A stretch of DNA of 15,648 nucleotides, taken from positions 1-15,648 of the forward strand of contig CBDUYD010000065.1 of assembly GCA_965371355.1 (NCBI GenBank), in the 5' to 3' direction. Position numbers and translations under genes: made by a program. A model generated the notes under the pieces. That model ran no database searches. It was not told the origin of the DNA and was given only the letters and a program-made list of their open reading frames with translations. Shown piece by piece: positions 6,626-13,775 of the stretch; the first letter of the stretch is position 1, and each line of letters starts with the position of its first letter. The stretch is from JASJHI01 sp965371355 (GTDB lineage Bacteria; Actinomycetota; Acidimicrobiia; Acidimicrobiales; Ilumatobacteraceae).

Positions 6626-8797
6626 ATGTCGACCCGCCAGGCCCCCTCATCCGGATCAACCCTGTCCGAACGCGACTCCAAGGCGCTGCTCGCCGAATAC
6701 GGCGTTCCGCTCGCCGCGGAAGAGGTCGTCGATGCGGCGAGCGCGGCGGCGGACGCGGCCGAACGGATCGGGTTTCCGGTCGTCGTCAAGCTCAACGGCG
6801 ATGCGATCGCCCACAAGACCGAGCGGGGGCTGGTGCGGCTCCGTCTCGCCGATCGCGCCGCGGTGGAAGCGGCCGGCGCCGAGCTTCTCGCCGCGGCGAC
6901 GGCACACGACGGTGCCGTGTCGCTGCTCGTCGCTCCGATGATCGGCGGCAACCGCGAGCTGATAGCCGGACTCGTGCGCGACCAGCAGTTCGGTGCGACC
7001 GTAATGCTCGGGATCGGCGGCATCCTGGCCGAGGCGGTCGCCGACGTCGTGTTCCGACCTGCGCCGCTCGACGAGGTCACCGCGGCGGACATGATCACCG
7101 ACCTCGCGACGCAGCGGTTGCTCGGCGAGTTCCGCGGCGAAGCCGCCGTCGACCGTTCGGTGCTCGTCGACATCCTCGTCGGCCTCGGACGTCTGTCGGT
7201 CGATCGGCCCGACGTGGCGAGCGTCGACATCAACCCGCTGATCGTGCAAGCCGACGGCGCGCCGATCGCTGTCGACGGTCTCGTCGAGATCGCGGACCCG
7301 TCCGAGTCGTCGGCACCGGCGGCCCGGCCCCGACCGAGCGACGAGCAGTTCGAAGCACTCTTCGATCCCCGCGGCGTGCTCGTCACCGGCGCCTCGTCGC
7401 ATCCCGGCAAGTTCGGATTCGTATCGCTGCACAACATCCTCGCCGGCGGATACCAGGGTGGGGTCTACGGGACGAATCTCAAGGGCGAGGAGGTGCTCGG
7501 CATCCAGACCGTCGCCGACATCGCACAGCTCCCCGACGACGCGATCGACCTCGTCTTCGTGTGCACCCCTGCGGCGGCGAATCCCGGCCTCCTCCGGGCC
7601 TGCGCGGCGAAGGGGATCAAGGCGGCATTCCTCACCTCGGCCGGGTACGGCGAGGCAGGTGAGGCGGGGCGCGCCGCCGAGCGCGAGCTCGTCGCCCTCG
7701 CCGACGAACTGGGCATCCTGCTCGCGGGCCCCAACGGCCAGGGCGTCGTGAGCACACCGGCCAAGCTCTGCGCACAGATCGTGGCGCCATATCCGCCCGA
7801 GGGCCGCATCGGCGTCGCCAGCCAGAGCGGCAATTTCGTGTCGAGTTTCCTCAACCTCGCACGTGCATCGGGGGTCGGCATCAGCCGCGCTGTCTCGGCG
7901 GGAAACGCGGCGGCGGTCACCGTCGCCGACTACCTCGACTGGTACGGCGACGACGACGCGACCGCGGTCGGGCTCGCCTACGTCGAGGGCATCACCGACG
8001 GGCGGGCGCTGATGGAGCGACTGTCCGCGGCCGCCGCCCGCAAGCCCCTCGTGCTGATCAAGGGCGGCGCAACCGAGGGTGGTGCCGCGGCTGCGGCGAG
8101 CCACACCGGAGCGCTTGCCGCGGACGACAAGGTCTTCGACGGGGCGTGCCGCGCCGGCGGCATCACACGAGCAGCCAACGTGAGCGAGGCGTTCGAGGCG
8201 GCGGCGACGTTCGCCACCCAACCGCTCCCGTCGGGTCCCAACACGGTGGTCGTCACCACCGCGGGGGGATGGGGGGTCGTCACATCCGACGCGATCGCCC
8301 GCGATCCCGACCTCGTCCTGATGCCGCTGCCCGACGACCTTCGCGCGGCGATCGATGAGAAACTTCCACCCCGATGGAGTCGGAACAACCCGATCGACTG
8401 CGCTGGCGGCGAGACCCGCGACACGATCCCCGAGGTGCTCGAACTCGTCGCGTCCCATCCCGACGTCGACGCGGTGATCTATCTCGGACTCGGGATCCAG
8501 TCGAACCAGGCCAGGATGATGCGCTCGGGTCGCTTCTATCCGGACCACGGTCTCGAACGGATCGTGGCGTACCACGAGCGCCAGGACACCCGGTTCGCGG
8601 AGGCCGCGGCCGATCTCAGCGCGAGCACCGGCAAGCCGATCCTCACCGCGACCGAGTTGGCGGTCGCGGACCCCGACAATGCCGGGCCGGCGGCGGTCAG
8701 GGCGAGCGGACGCCTCTGCTACCCGAGCGGGGGACGCGCGGTCACCGCGCTCGGACACCTCGTGCGGTACAGCAACTTCCTGAGGGCGCGCTCCTGA
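6626..8797 (+). CDS. ADP-forming acyl-CoA synthetase (acetate-CoA ligase family), fused beta-alpha
   Basis: NDP-forming acyl-CoA synthetase that interconverts acyl-CoA + ADP + Pi with acid + CoA + ATP through phosphohistidine intermediates. The 723-aa chain carries an ATP-grasp domain first (about 10-225; VVVKLNGDAIAHKTERG with His63). A CoA-binding Rossmann domain follows (about 243-370; DPRGVLVTGASSHPGKFG, LAGPNGQG), then the succinyl-CoA-ligase-like domains (about 392-700; GVASQSGNF, AAASHTGALAADD with the phosphohistidine His493). Both expected histidines are present. Many bacterial fusions have the CoA-binding part first; here the order is ATP-grasp first. It may form or consume acetyl-, propionyl- or other short acyl-CoA; the substrate is not determinable. 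dacB-like genes follow after 10 nt. Confidence 0.9.
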   Translation: MSTRQAPSSGSTLSERDSKALLAEYGVPLAAEEVVDAASAAADAAERIGFPVVVKLNGDAIAHKTERGLVRLRLADRAAVEAAGAELLAAATAHDGAVSLLVAPMIGGNRELIAGLVRDQQFGATVMLGIGGILAEAVADVVFRPAPLDEVTAADMITDLATQRLLGEFRGEAAVDRSVLVDILVGLGRLSVDRPDVASVDINPLIVQADGAPIAVDGLVEIADPSESSAPAARPRPSDEQFEALFDPRGVLVTGASSHPGKFGFVSLHNILAGGYQGGVYGTNLKGEEVLGIQTVADIAQLPDDAIDLVFVCTPAAANPGLLRACAAKGIKAAFLTSAGYGEAGEAGRAAERELVALADELGILLAGPNGQGVVSTPAKLCAQIVAPYPPEGRIGVASQSGNFVSSFLNLARASGVGISRAVSAGNAAAVTVADYLDWYGDDDATAVGLAYVEGITDGRALMERLSAAAARKPLVLIKGGATEGGAAAAASHTGALAADDKVFDGACRAGGITRAANVSEAFEAAATFATQPLPSGPNTVVVTTAGGWGVVTSDAIARDPDLVLMPLPDDLRAAIDEKLPPRWSRNNPIDCAGGETRDTIPEVLELVASHPDVDAVIYLGLGIQSNQARMMRSGRFYPDHGLERIVAYHERQDTRFAEAAADLSASTGKPILTATELAVADPDNAGPAAVRASGRLCYPSGGRAVTALGHLVRYSNFLRARS

Positions 8798-8807
8798 GCG
8801 GGCACCG

Positions 8808-10358
8808 ATGACCGATCCACTCGTGCCCGCCGCACAGGAGTCGACCGGTGCACGCCGTGCCGCCGCCCCGGGCGGACGTCGAGCGCCCCGCCGACGACGA
8901 CGCGGACCCGGTCCCTACATCGTCGTCCTCATGATCGCGCTCGTCCCGGCGATCGTCTTGTTCAGCGGGTTCCGATGGGCCGACGGACAGGTCGTGGACG
9001 ACACGAGCGCGCCCGTTCCGTCGAGTACCGTCGTCGCGCCGCCGGCTCCCCGTCCACCGCTGAGCACGGGCCTGCTGTCGGTGCGTCGCTTCCCGACGAT
9101 CGCCTCGCGCAGCCTCAGCATCGAGACGTTCGAGGCCGAGGCGGTGCCGTTCTACGCCTCGGTCAACGACCGATCGTGTGTGGCGTTGTCGGTGGACGGT
9201 GTCGATGTGGGCGCGAAGAACGACGACATGCCGGTGGTCCCGGCGAGCAACCAGAAGATCGTCGTCGCAGCGGTCGCGATCGAGGAACTCGGCGAGGATT
9301 TCCGCTACGAGACGACGGTGGCGGTGGCCGCGCAGCCAGTCGATGGTGTCGTCGACGGCGACCTGTACCTGATCGGTGGAGGCGACCCGCTCCTGTCGTC
9401 GGACTGGTACGCAACCTCCAACCTCGAACGGTACGCGGTCACGACGCCCACCTCGCTCGACAGCCTCGCCGACTCGGTACAGGCGTCGGGCGTAGTCTCG
9501 GTCACCGGCGCGGTGGTCGGCGACGGCAGCCGCTATGACGACGAGTTCTACGCGCCCGGATGGGGAACCGGGGTCGCCGGCCTCGAGGCGGGCCCCTACG
9601 ACGCGCTGATGGTCAACGACTCCCGGGTGCTCAACGACCCGCTGCGGGCCAACGACCCCAACGAAGGAGCATCTCGCGAGTTCCTCAGGCTCCTCGACGA
9701 GCGGGGGATCACCGTCGTCGGCGGATCCGCTGTCGGGGTCGCTCCGCCGGGCACGGTCACCGTCGCCTCGATCGAGTCGGCGCCGATGACCAGCGTCGTC
9801 GCCGAGATGCTCGGCACCAGCGACAACAACACCGCCGAACTGCTCGTCAAGGAGATCGGCCTGGCCAGCTCCGGCGATGGTTCGAGGACCGCGGGGCTCG
9901 TCGCGATGGAACAGCAGCTCGCCGCATGGTCGATCGACACGACGGTGATCGTGCTCGCCGACGGCTCGGGACTCAGCCCCGACAACCGCCTGACCTGTGC
10001 TGCGGTGCTGTCGATCCTGAAGCGGTACCCGGCCGACGGCCCGATCGGCGCCGGTTTGGCGGTCGCCGGCGAGAGCGGCACGCTGTCGGAGATCTTCACC
10101 GATCACGAGATCGCCGGCAGGCTGCTCGGCAAGACAGGAACGCTCGACAACCCGCCGTTCAACCAGGATCCGCCGGCGGTCAAGGCGCTCGCCGGATACG
10201 TCGTCGTCGAGGGTGGCAGCGCGGTGGAGTACGTTCTGATCCTCAACGGACCGACGATCTCCGACCAGAGTGAGTACCGCGAGATCTGGTACGCGTTCGC
10301 CGATCTGCTCGCCGCCTACCCGTCGGGTCCGACCCCGGCCGAACTCGGGCCGAGGTAG
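8808..10358 (+). CDS. dacB: D-alanyl-D-alanine carboxypeptidase, S13/PBP4 type, copy 1
   Basis: Membrane-anchored penicillin-binding protein of the DacB class, acting outside the membrane on peptidoglycan stem peptides as D,D-carboxypeptidase and/or endopeptidase. The 516-aa protein has a basic N-terminus (15-34), one transmembrane segment (about 37-55), a Pro/Ser/Thr-rich linker and the catalytic domain. The penicillin-binding motifs are complete: SNQK (Ser147, Lys150), SDN (338-340) and KTG (442-444). GDLYLIGGGDPLL and GPYDALMVNDSRV are typical of the family's inserted domain. It starts 10 nt after the acyl-CoA synthetase stop, so it probably shares that transcript, and is followed after 27 nt by a paralogue. 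Confidence 0.92.
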   Translation: MTDPLVPAAQESTGARRAAAPGGRRAPRRRRRGPGPYIVVLMIALVPAIVLFSGFRWADGQVVDDTSAPVPSSTVVAPPAPRPPLSTGLLSVRRFPTIASRSLSIETFEAEAVPFYASVNDRSCVALSVDGVDVGAKNDDMPVVPASNQKIVVAAVAIEELGEDFRYETTVAVAAQPVDGVVDGDLYLIGGGDPLLSSDWYATSNLERYAVTTPTSLDSLADSVQASGVVSVTGAVVGDGSRYDDEFYAPGWGTGVAGLEAGPYDALMVNDSRVLNDPLRANDPNEGASREFLRLLDERGITVVGGSAVGVAPPGTVTVASIESAPMTSVVAEMLGTSDNNTAELLVKEIGLASSGDGSRTAGLVAMEQQLAAWSIDTTVIVLADGSGLSPDNRLTCAAVLSILKRYPADGPIGAGLAVAGESGTLSEIFTDHEIAGRLLGKTGTLDNPPFNQDPPAVKALAGYVVVEGGSAVEYVLILNGPTISDQSEYREIWYAFADLLAAYPSGPTPAELGPR

Positions 10359-10385
10359 CCCGGGCAGAGGGAGCAGGGCGTCGGG

Positions 10386-11915
10386 ATGCCGGTAGGCGAG
10401 CACGAGCACGGGATGCGGGTCGATCTCGTCGCCGCGCCCGCCCGGTACCCGCGGATGCCGTTGCTGGCGCTCCTCTTGGTCGCGGTCATCCCGGCGATCG
10501 GGCTGCTCGTCCTGCATCGTTGGAGTGACGCGGTCGCCGACGACTACGACCTGGCCGAGCAGAGCGAGGTGGTCTACGAGTCGAGTCTGACCCCCGAGCA
10601 ACTCGGTCGGGCTCCGTCACCCGAGCTGTCGACGGGGATGTTCGACTACCGGCGCACTCCCGGGGCGTTGTCGTCGGTCGCCTCGGTGAACCGGCTGAGC
10701 GACGACATGCAGCCGCTCTATGCGTTCGTCAACGACACCTCGTGTGTGGCGATCGCCGTCGACGGTCTACCGATCGACGGTGTGAACGAGAACGTGCAGG
10801 TGATCCCCGCGAGCACCCAGAAGCTGCTCGTCGCCACCGTCGCGCTCGAACTGCTGGGACCGGATTACCGGTACACCACGACGGTCACGGCGACCGGGAT
10901 CGAGGACGGCGTCGTCACCGGCGATCTGTACCTGGTCGGCGGCGGCGACCCGCTGCTGACGAGTGACGAGTACCCGATCGAGGACGATGCCGAACCGGCC
11001 TTCAACACGACCTCGCTCGACGCGCTCGCCGACGCGGTCGTCGCAGCGGGCATCACTCGGATCGATGGAGCGGTGATCGGCGACGGCACCCGCTACGACG
11101 ACGAGTGGTTCGTCGACTCGTGGGCCCCCGACGTGCCCTACGTCGAGGCCGGACCGTACGACGCGCTGATGGTCAACGACTCGCGCGTCCTCTACCGGTC
11201 GAGTCGTCAGGACGATCCCAACGAGGCCGCCGCCCGCGAGTTCACCCGATTGCTCGCAGATCGCGGCGTCGCGCTCAACTTCGCCTACACGGCGGGCGCC
11301 TCTGACCCGTCCGCCACGTGGGTCGCGTCGATCGACTCCGAACCGCTCTCGGCAATCGTCGAGGAGATGCTGGTCGTCAGCGACGACAACACGGCCGAGA
11401 TGATGCTCAAGGAGATCGGATTCGCCGACTCGAACGACGGGTCGCGCATCGCCGGCCTGAACGCGATCGACCGCACGCTCCGCACATGGGGAGTGGCGGC
11501 CGACGACATCAGGATTGTCGACGGATCCGGGCTGAGCGCCGACAACCGGCTCACCTGTGGGGTGCTCGTCGACGTGCTCATCCGCGGGCGGGCGCTGGGT
11601 CTTCCCGCATTGTTGCCGACCGCCGGAGTGTCCGGCACCCTCACTGCCGAATTCGTCGGGACCCCGATGGAGGGTCGTCTGCACGCGAAGACCGGCACGC
11701 TCGGGAATCCGCCGTTCGACACCGAGCCCGACGCGGTCAAGGCCCTCGCAGGGTATGTCGACACCGATACGCGCGCGGTCATCGAGTTCGCGATCGTGTT
11801 GAACTCGCCCGACATATCCGTCGACCGCAACTTCGAACCGCTGTGGTTGGCGTTCGCCGACCGCGTGGCGACCTACCCGGCCGGCCCGGAGGCGTCAGAG
11901 GTCGGACCGCGCTGA
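10386..11915 (+). CDS. D-alanyl-D-alanine carboxypeptidase, S13/PBP4 type, copy 2
   Basis: Tandem paralogue of the preceding gene, 509 aa, with the same plan: a short N-terminus, one transmembrane helix (about 24-43), a linker and an extracytoplasmic S13 domain. Long stretches match copy 1 (GPYDALMVNDSRVL, GDLYLxGGGDPLL, TKxGTLxNPPF-like end, final GPR). The nucleophile motif STQK (Ser143, Lys146) and KTG (435-437) are intact. The middle motif reads SDD (332-334) instead of SDN, a clear codon change (GAC). This could lower or alter activity, as the Asn of SxN contacts substrate. An AGGG seven bases upstream fits the ATG at 10386; ATG 10413 is an alternative. Probably co-transcribed with copy 1. 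Confidence 0.9.
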   Translation: MPVGEHEHGMRVDLVAAPARYPRMPLLALLLVAVIPAIGLLVLHRWSDAVADDYDLAEQSEVVYESSLTPEQLGRAPSPELSTGMFDYRRTPGALSSVASVNRLSDDMQPLYAFVNDTSCVAIAVDGLPIDGVNENVQVIPASTQKLLVATVALELLGPDYRYTTTVTATGIEDGVVTGDLYLVGGGDPLLTSDEYPIEDDAEPAFNTTSLDALADAVVAAGITRIDGAVIGDGTRYDDEWFVDSWAPDVPYVEAGPYDALMVNDSRVLYRSSRQDDPNEAAAREFTRLLADRGVALNFAYTAGASDPSATWVASIDSEPLSAIVEEMLVVSDDNTAEMMLKEIGFADSNDGSRIAGLNAIDRTLRTWGVAADDIRIVDGSGLSADNRLTCGVLVDVLIRGRALGLPALLPTAGVSGTLTAEFVGTPMEGRLHAKTGTLGNPPFDTEPDAVKALAGYVDTDTRAVIEFAIVLNSPDISVDRNFEPLWLAFADRVATYPAGPEASEVGPR

Positions 11916-11948
11916 GCGGCGGTCGAGCGACCGGCCCGGAAATATCCC

Positions 11949-11999
11949 ATAGCTTCGCGGGCCGAATAGGTTCGCGGGCCGAATAGCTTCGCGGGGATG
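11949..11999 (+). repeat. Three 17-bp tandem repeats ending at a start codon
   Basis: Units 11949-11965, 11966-11982 and 11983-11999 share ATAG(C/G)TTCGCGGG. The first two differ at a single base; the third diverges only in its last four bases, where the start codon ATG appears. Each unit carries a TAG(C/G)TT hexamer, at 11950, 11967 and 11984. The array fills most of the 81-nt spacer between the second dacB paralogue and the LON-domain gene. Confidence 0.9.
11984..11989 (+). promoter_or_regulatory. Candidate -10 hexamer of the seven-gene operon
   Basis: TAGCTT, seven bases before the ATG at 11997, with related hexamers 17 and 34 bases upstream in the repeat units. It would drive a leaderless transcript of 11997-15552. 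No consensus -35 is recognisable. Confidence 0.45.
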
Positions 12000-12653
12000 G
12001 ACCCGATGCCGATGTTCCCGCTCGGCACGACGCTGCTCCCGGGCTCGGGCCTGCCGTTGCACGTGTTCGAGTCGAGATACCGGCAGATGGTCGTCGACGT
12101 CCTCGCCGCGGACGGGTCCCCGGAGTTCGGCCAGGTGTTGATCACCCACGGTCACGAGGCGGGCGGCGGCGATCAACGTTCGAGCGTGGGGACAATGGCG
12201 AGAATGGCCGACATCCAAGCGATCGGCGAGGGGCGGTACGCGTTCGTCGCCGTCGGGACCGAGCGCATCCGCGTCATCGAGTGGCTCCCCGACGATCCGT
12301 ACCCGCTCGCCCGGGTCGAGGCGTGGCCCGACGAGGAAGCGGCCGACGGCGGCCCGCCGACCGCCGAGATGATCGCCACGGCGGTCGAACGTGTCGGACG
12401 GGTTCTCGGCCTCGCGGCGCGACTGACCGCACCCGAGAAAGCCGAAATGGCCGAGTCACCCGAAGCACCCGGGATCGGTGTCGGGGCCGACGATGACCCT
12501 TCGGTCGCCTCCTACCGTCTCGCCGCGATCGCACCGCTCGGCGCGGCCGATCGTTATCGGCTCCTGGCCGCGCCGGGGCCGCGAGCGCGCCTGGCCGCGC
12601 TCGACGAGGTGCTCGACGACGTCGAAGCAATGTTGAAGTTCAGGCTTTCGTGA
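11997..12653 (+). CDS. LON substrate-binding-domain (PUA-like) protein
   Basis: Stand-alone protein of the family related to the N-terminal domain of Lon protease, without the AAA+ or protease parts. The N-terminus MFPLGTTLLPGSGLPLHVFESRYRQMV (6-32) is the family signature. GQVLITHG and the helix-rich C-terminus (about 165-218) complete the domain. Its 218 aa are normal for bacterial stand-alone members. Their role is not established; a peptide- or protein-binding adaptor role is a guess from the fold. It heads a compact seven-gene run ending with trmI; its stop overlaps the next start by four bases. A second ATG at 12006 is possible, but 11997 fits the seven-base distance from TAGCTT. Confidence 0.87.
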   Translation: MDPMPMFPLGTTLLPGSGLPLHVFESRYRQMVVDVLAADGSPEFGQVLITHGHEAGGGDQRSSVGTMARMADIQAIGEGRYAFVAVGTERIRVIEWLPDDPYPLARVEAWPDEEAADGGPPTAEMIATAVERVGRVLGLAARLTAPEKAEMAESPEAPGIGVGADDDPSVASYRLAAIAPLGAADRYRLLAAPGPRARLAALDEVLDDVEAMLKFRLS

Positions 12654-13015
12654 TAGAAACCATGTCCGTGTCACCCAGCGACGACCCCAGGCCCGGCAGC
12701 GGGAGTACCGACGACGGCTCGATCGGCGATGTGGTCGAGTACATCAAGGCCTATGCCGAGCAGCAGACAATCGGGCCCCTCAAGGGTGCGGGTCGCTGGC
12801 TGGGTTACGGCGCGGCAGCCGCACTAACGCTCTCGATCGGGCTGATCATCCTGCTGCTCGGTGTGCTACGACTCGTCCAGACCGAGTGGGATCGCTCGTC
12901 GACCGGCTCGCTCTCGTGGCTCGCCTACCTGATCACCCTCGCACTGTCTGTGCTGCTACTGGTGTTCACGTTGTCGCGAATCAAGAAGGCAACCCTCAGC
13001 AAGGAACCGAAGTAA
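12650..13015 (+). CDS. Small two-helix membrane protein, holin-X-like
   Basis: 121-aa membrane protein with a polar N-terminus (1-45) and two transmembrane segments (about 51-77 and 89-110) ending in a basic tail (RIKKATLSKEPK). The plan resembles actinobacterial phage-holin-superfamily III (holin-X) proteins, which are chromosomal and not evidence of a phage; the family call is tentative. GTG at 12650 overlaps the previous stop as GTGA, the coupling also used at 13560. An ATG at 12662 is the alternative start and would remove four residues. The next gene follows after 12 nt and is also a small membrane protein, so the pair may act together at the membrane. Confidence 0.8.
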   Translation: MIETMSVSPSDDPRPGSGSTDDGSIGDVVEYIKAYAEQQTIGPLKGAGRWLGYGAAAALTLSIGLIILLLGVLRLVQTEWDRSSTGSLSWLAYLITLALSVLLLVFTLSRIKKATLSKEPK

Positions 13016-13019
13016 GGAG
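13014..13019 (+). promoter_or_regulatory. Shine-Dalgarno site for the 75-aa membrane protein
   Basis: AAGGAG overlaps the previous stop codon and lies eight bases before the ATG at 13028. It supports that start and shows that this small gene is translated in its own right. Confidence 0.65.
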
Positions 13020-13027
13020 TCGCGTCG

Positions 13028-13255
13028 ATGGCCAAGAGTGAGACCGACGACACACCCGGCACGATCACCGAGGACGACCTGCGCAACAAGCTCCAGGCGT
13101 TCCAGGATCAGGTTCAGGGCAAGGTCGAGGAACAGAAGTCGACGATCGCGGCCACCGTCGCCGGCGTCGGGGTTGTACTGGCGATCGTGTTCTTCCTGCT
13201 CGGTAAGCGAGCGGGGCGCAAGAGGAGCACCATCGTCGAGATCCGCCGGGTCTGA
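13028..13255 (+). CDS. Small single-pass membrane protein, 75 aa
   Basis: Hypothetical protein with an acidic N-terminus, a short amphipathic, possibly coiled-coil helix (about 15-38; DDLRNKLQAFQDQVQGKVEE), one transmembrane helix (about 40-59) and a very basic tail (KRAGRKRSTIVEIRRV). This layout predicts a bitopic inner-membrane protein with the basic end in the cytosol. No family can be named with certainty. A strong Shine-Dalgarno and touching neighbours (12 nt before; TGATG overlap after) support it as a real member of the operon. Its pairing with the preceding two-helix protein suggests a joint envelope role, which is inference. Confidence 0.8.
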   Translation: MAKSETDDTPGTITEDDLRNKLQAFQDQVQGKVEEQKSTIAATVAGVGVVLAIVFFLLGKRAGRKRSTIVEIRRV

Positions 13256-13563
13256 TGGCGCTCATCCCCTACCGCTACCGCCCGAGGGTCGTCATCCGAC
13301 GACGCGTGATCAGATACGCACGCGGTGGCGGCTTGCTCTGGAGGGGGCTCGCCGTGTTCATCTACGGGAGCAGGACGGCGAAGAGATTTTTCGGCAAGCA
13401 CCCCGAACCGATCGCCACGATGCGGCTCGGGCCGAACCAGTTCCTCAGCATCGTCACCTCCCTGCCGCTGAGCAGGCGCCAGCAACGCCGCACGGGCATC
13501 ACGAGGGCAACGCTGCGGCGACAGGCTGTGGCCGACATCGAGGCGATGCAGCGCGGGTCGTGA
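13255..13563 (+). CDS. Small basic hypothetical protein, 102 aa
   Basis: Unrecognised protein, rich in Arg, with only one weakly hydrophobic stretch (LLWRGLAVFIYGS, about 27-39) that may dip into a membrane. The segment IATMRLGPNQFLSIVTSLP could be a beta-rich core. The start is set by TGATG overlap with the previous stop, and its stop overlaps the GTG of the ttuB-like gene by four bases. This coupling on both sides argues for expression. The two preceding membrane proteins suggest a shared peripheral-membrane role, but the sequence itself gives no function. Confidence 0.72.
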   Translation: MALIPYRYRPRVVIRRRVIRYARGGGLLWRGLAVFIYGSRTAKRFFGKHPEPIATMRLGPNQFLSIVTSLPLSRRQQRRTGITRATLRRQAVADIEAMQRGS

Positions 13564-13775
13564 AGGTAAGGCTCCGGAATCCCACGCGGGATGTGGAGAT
13601 GCGAGGCGCGCTGACGGTCAACCGGTTGCTCGACGACCTCGGGCTGAACCGCGAATCGCACCTCGTGATCTGCAACGGAACACTCGTGCCCGGGGACGCC
13701 CGCCTCGACGACTCCGATGAGGTCGAGGTCCGGCCGGTGATCTCGGGCGGCTGTGCCGAGCCGGTGACGCGATGA
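13560..13775 (+). CDS. ttuB: TtuB-like ubiquitin-fold sulfur carrier (MoaD/ThiS superfamily)
   Basis: Predicted beta-grasp sulfur carrier whose C-terminal glycine is adenylated and turned into a thiocarboxylate to donate sulfur. The 71-aa protein has the MoaD/ThiS pattern: VKVRLRNPTRDVEMRG hairpin, TVNRLLDDLGLN helix, VICNGTLVP, and SDEVEVRPVISGG. The ending ISGG is that of Thermus TtuB, the partner of TtuA, and ttuA follows directly, so TtuB fits better than ThiS or MoaD. Gly-Gly is at 63-64, yet seven more residues (CAEPVTR) follow, so a protease should trim it. GTG at 13560 overlaps the previous stop; its own stop overlaps the ttuA ATG as ATGA. The E1-like activator is not in the window. 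Confidence 0.85.
   Translation: MKVRLRNPTRDVEMRGALTVNRLLDDLGLNRESHLVICNGTLVPGDARLDDSDEVEVRPVISGGCAEPVTR

Noticed and set aside
4746..6659. Long open frame on the minus strand across sodN, tetR and the thioesterase
   Set aside because: It is antisense to three well-supported genes, has low-complexity Arg/Val/Asp-rich sequence and no family motif. GC-rich codon bias keeps such frames open.
6656..8758. 700-residue open frame antisense to the acyl-CoA synthetase
   Set aside because: It mirrors the coding strand of a clear enzyme with both catalytic histidines; the composition is typical of a shadow frame.
8742..10601. 619-residue open frame antisense to the first dacB-like gene
   Set aside because: No recognisable domain and full overlap with a protein carrying all penicillin-binding motifs.
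11920..11933. Short dyad after the second dacB-like stop as a terminator
   Set aside because: A 5-6 bp stem with a tiny loop and no T-run is expected often in DNA this GC-rich.
12650..13015. Prophage remnant suggested by the holin-like protein
   Set aside because: No lysin, integrase, tail gene or attachment site is present; holin-X-like proteins are ordinary chromosomal genes in actinobacteria.
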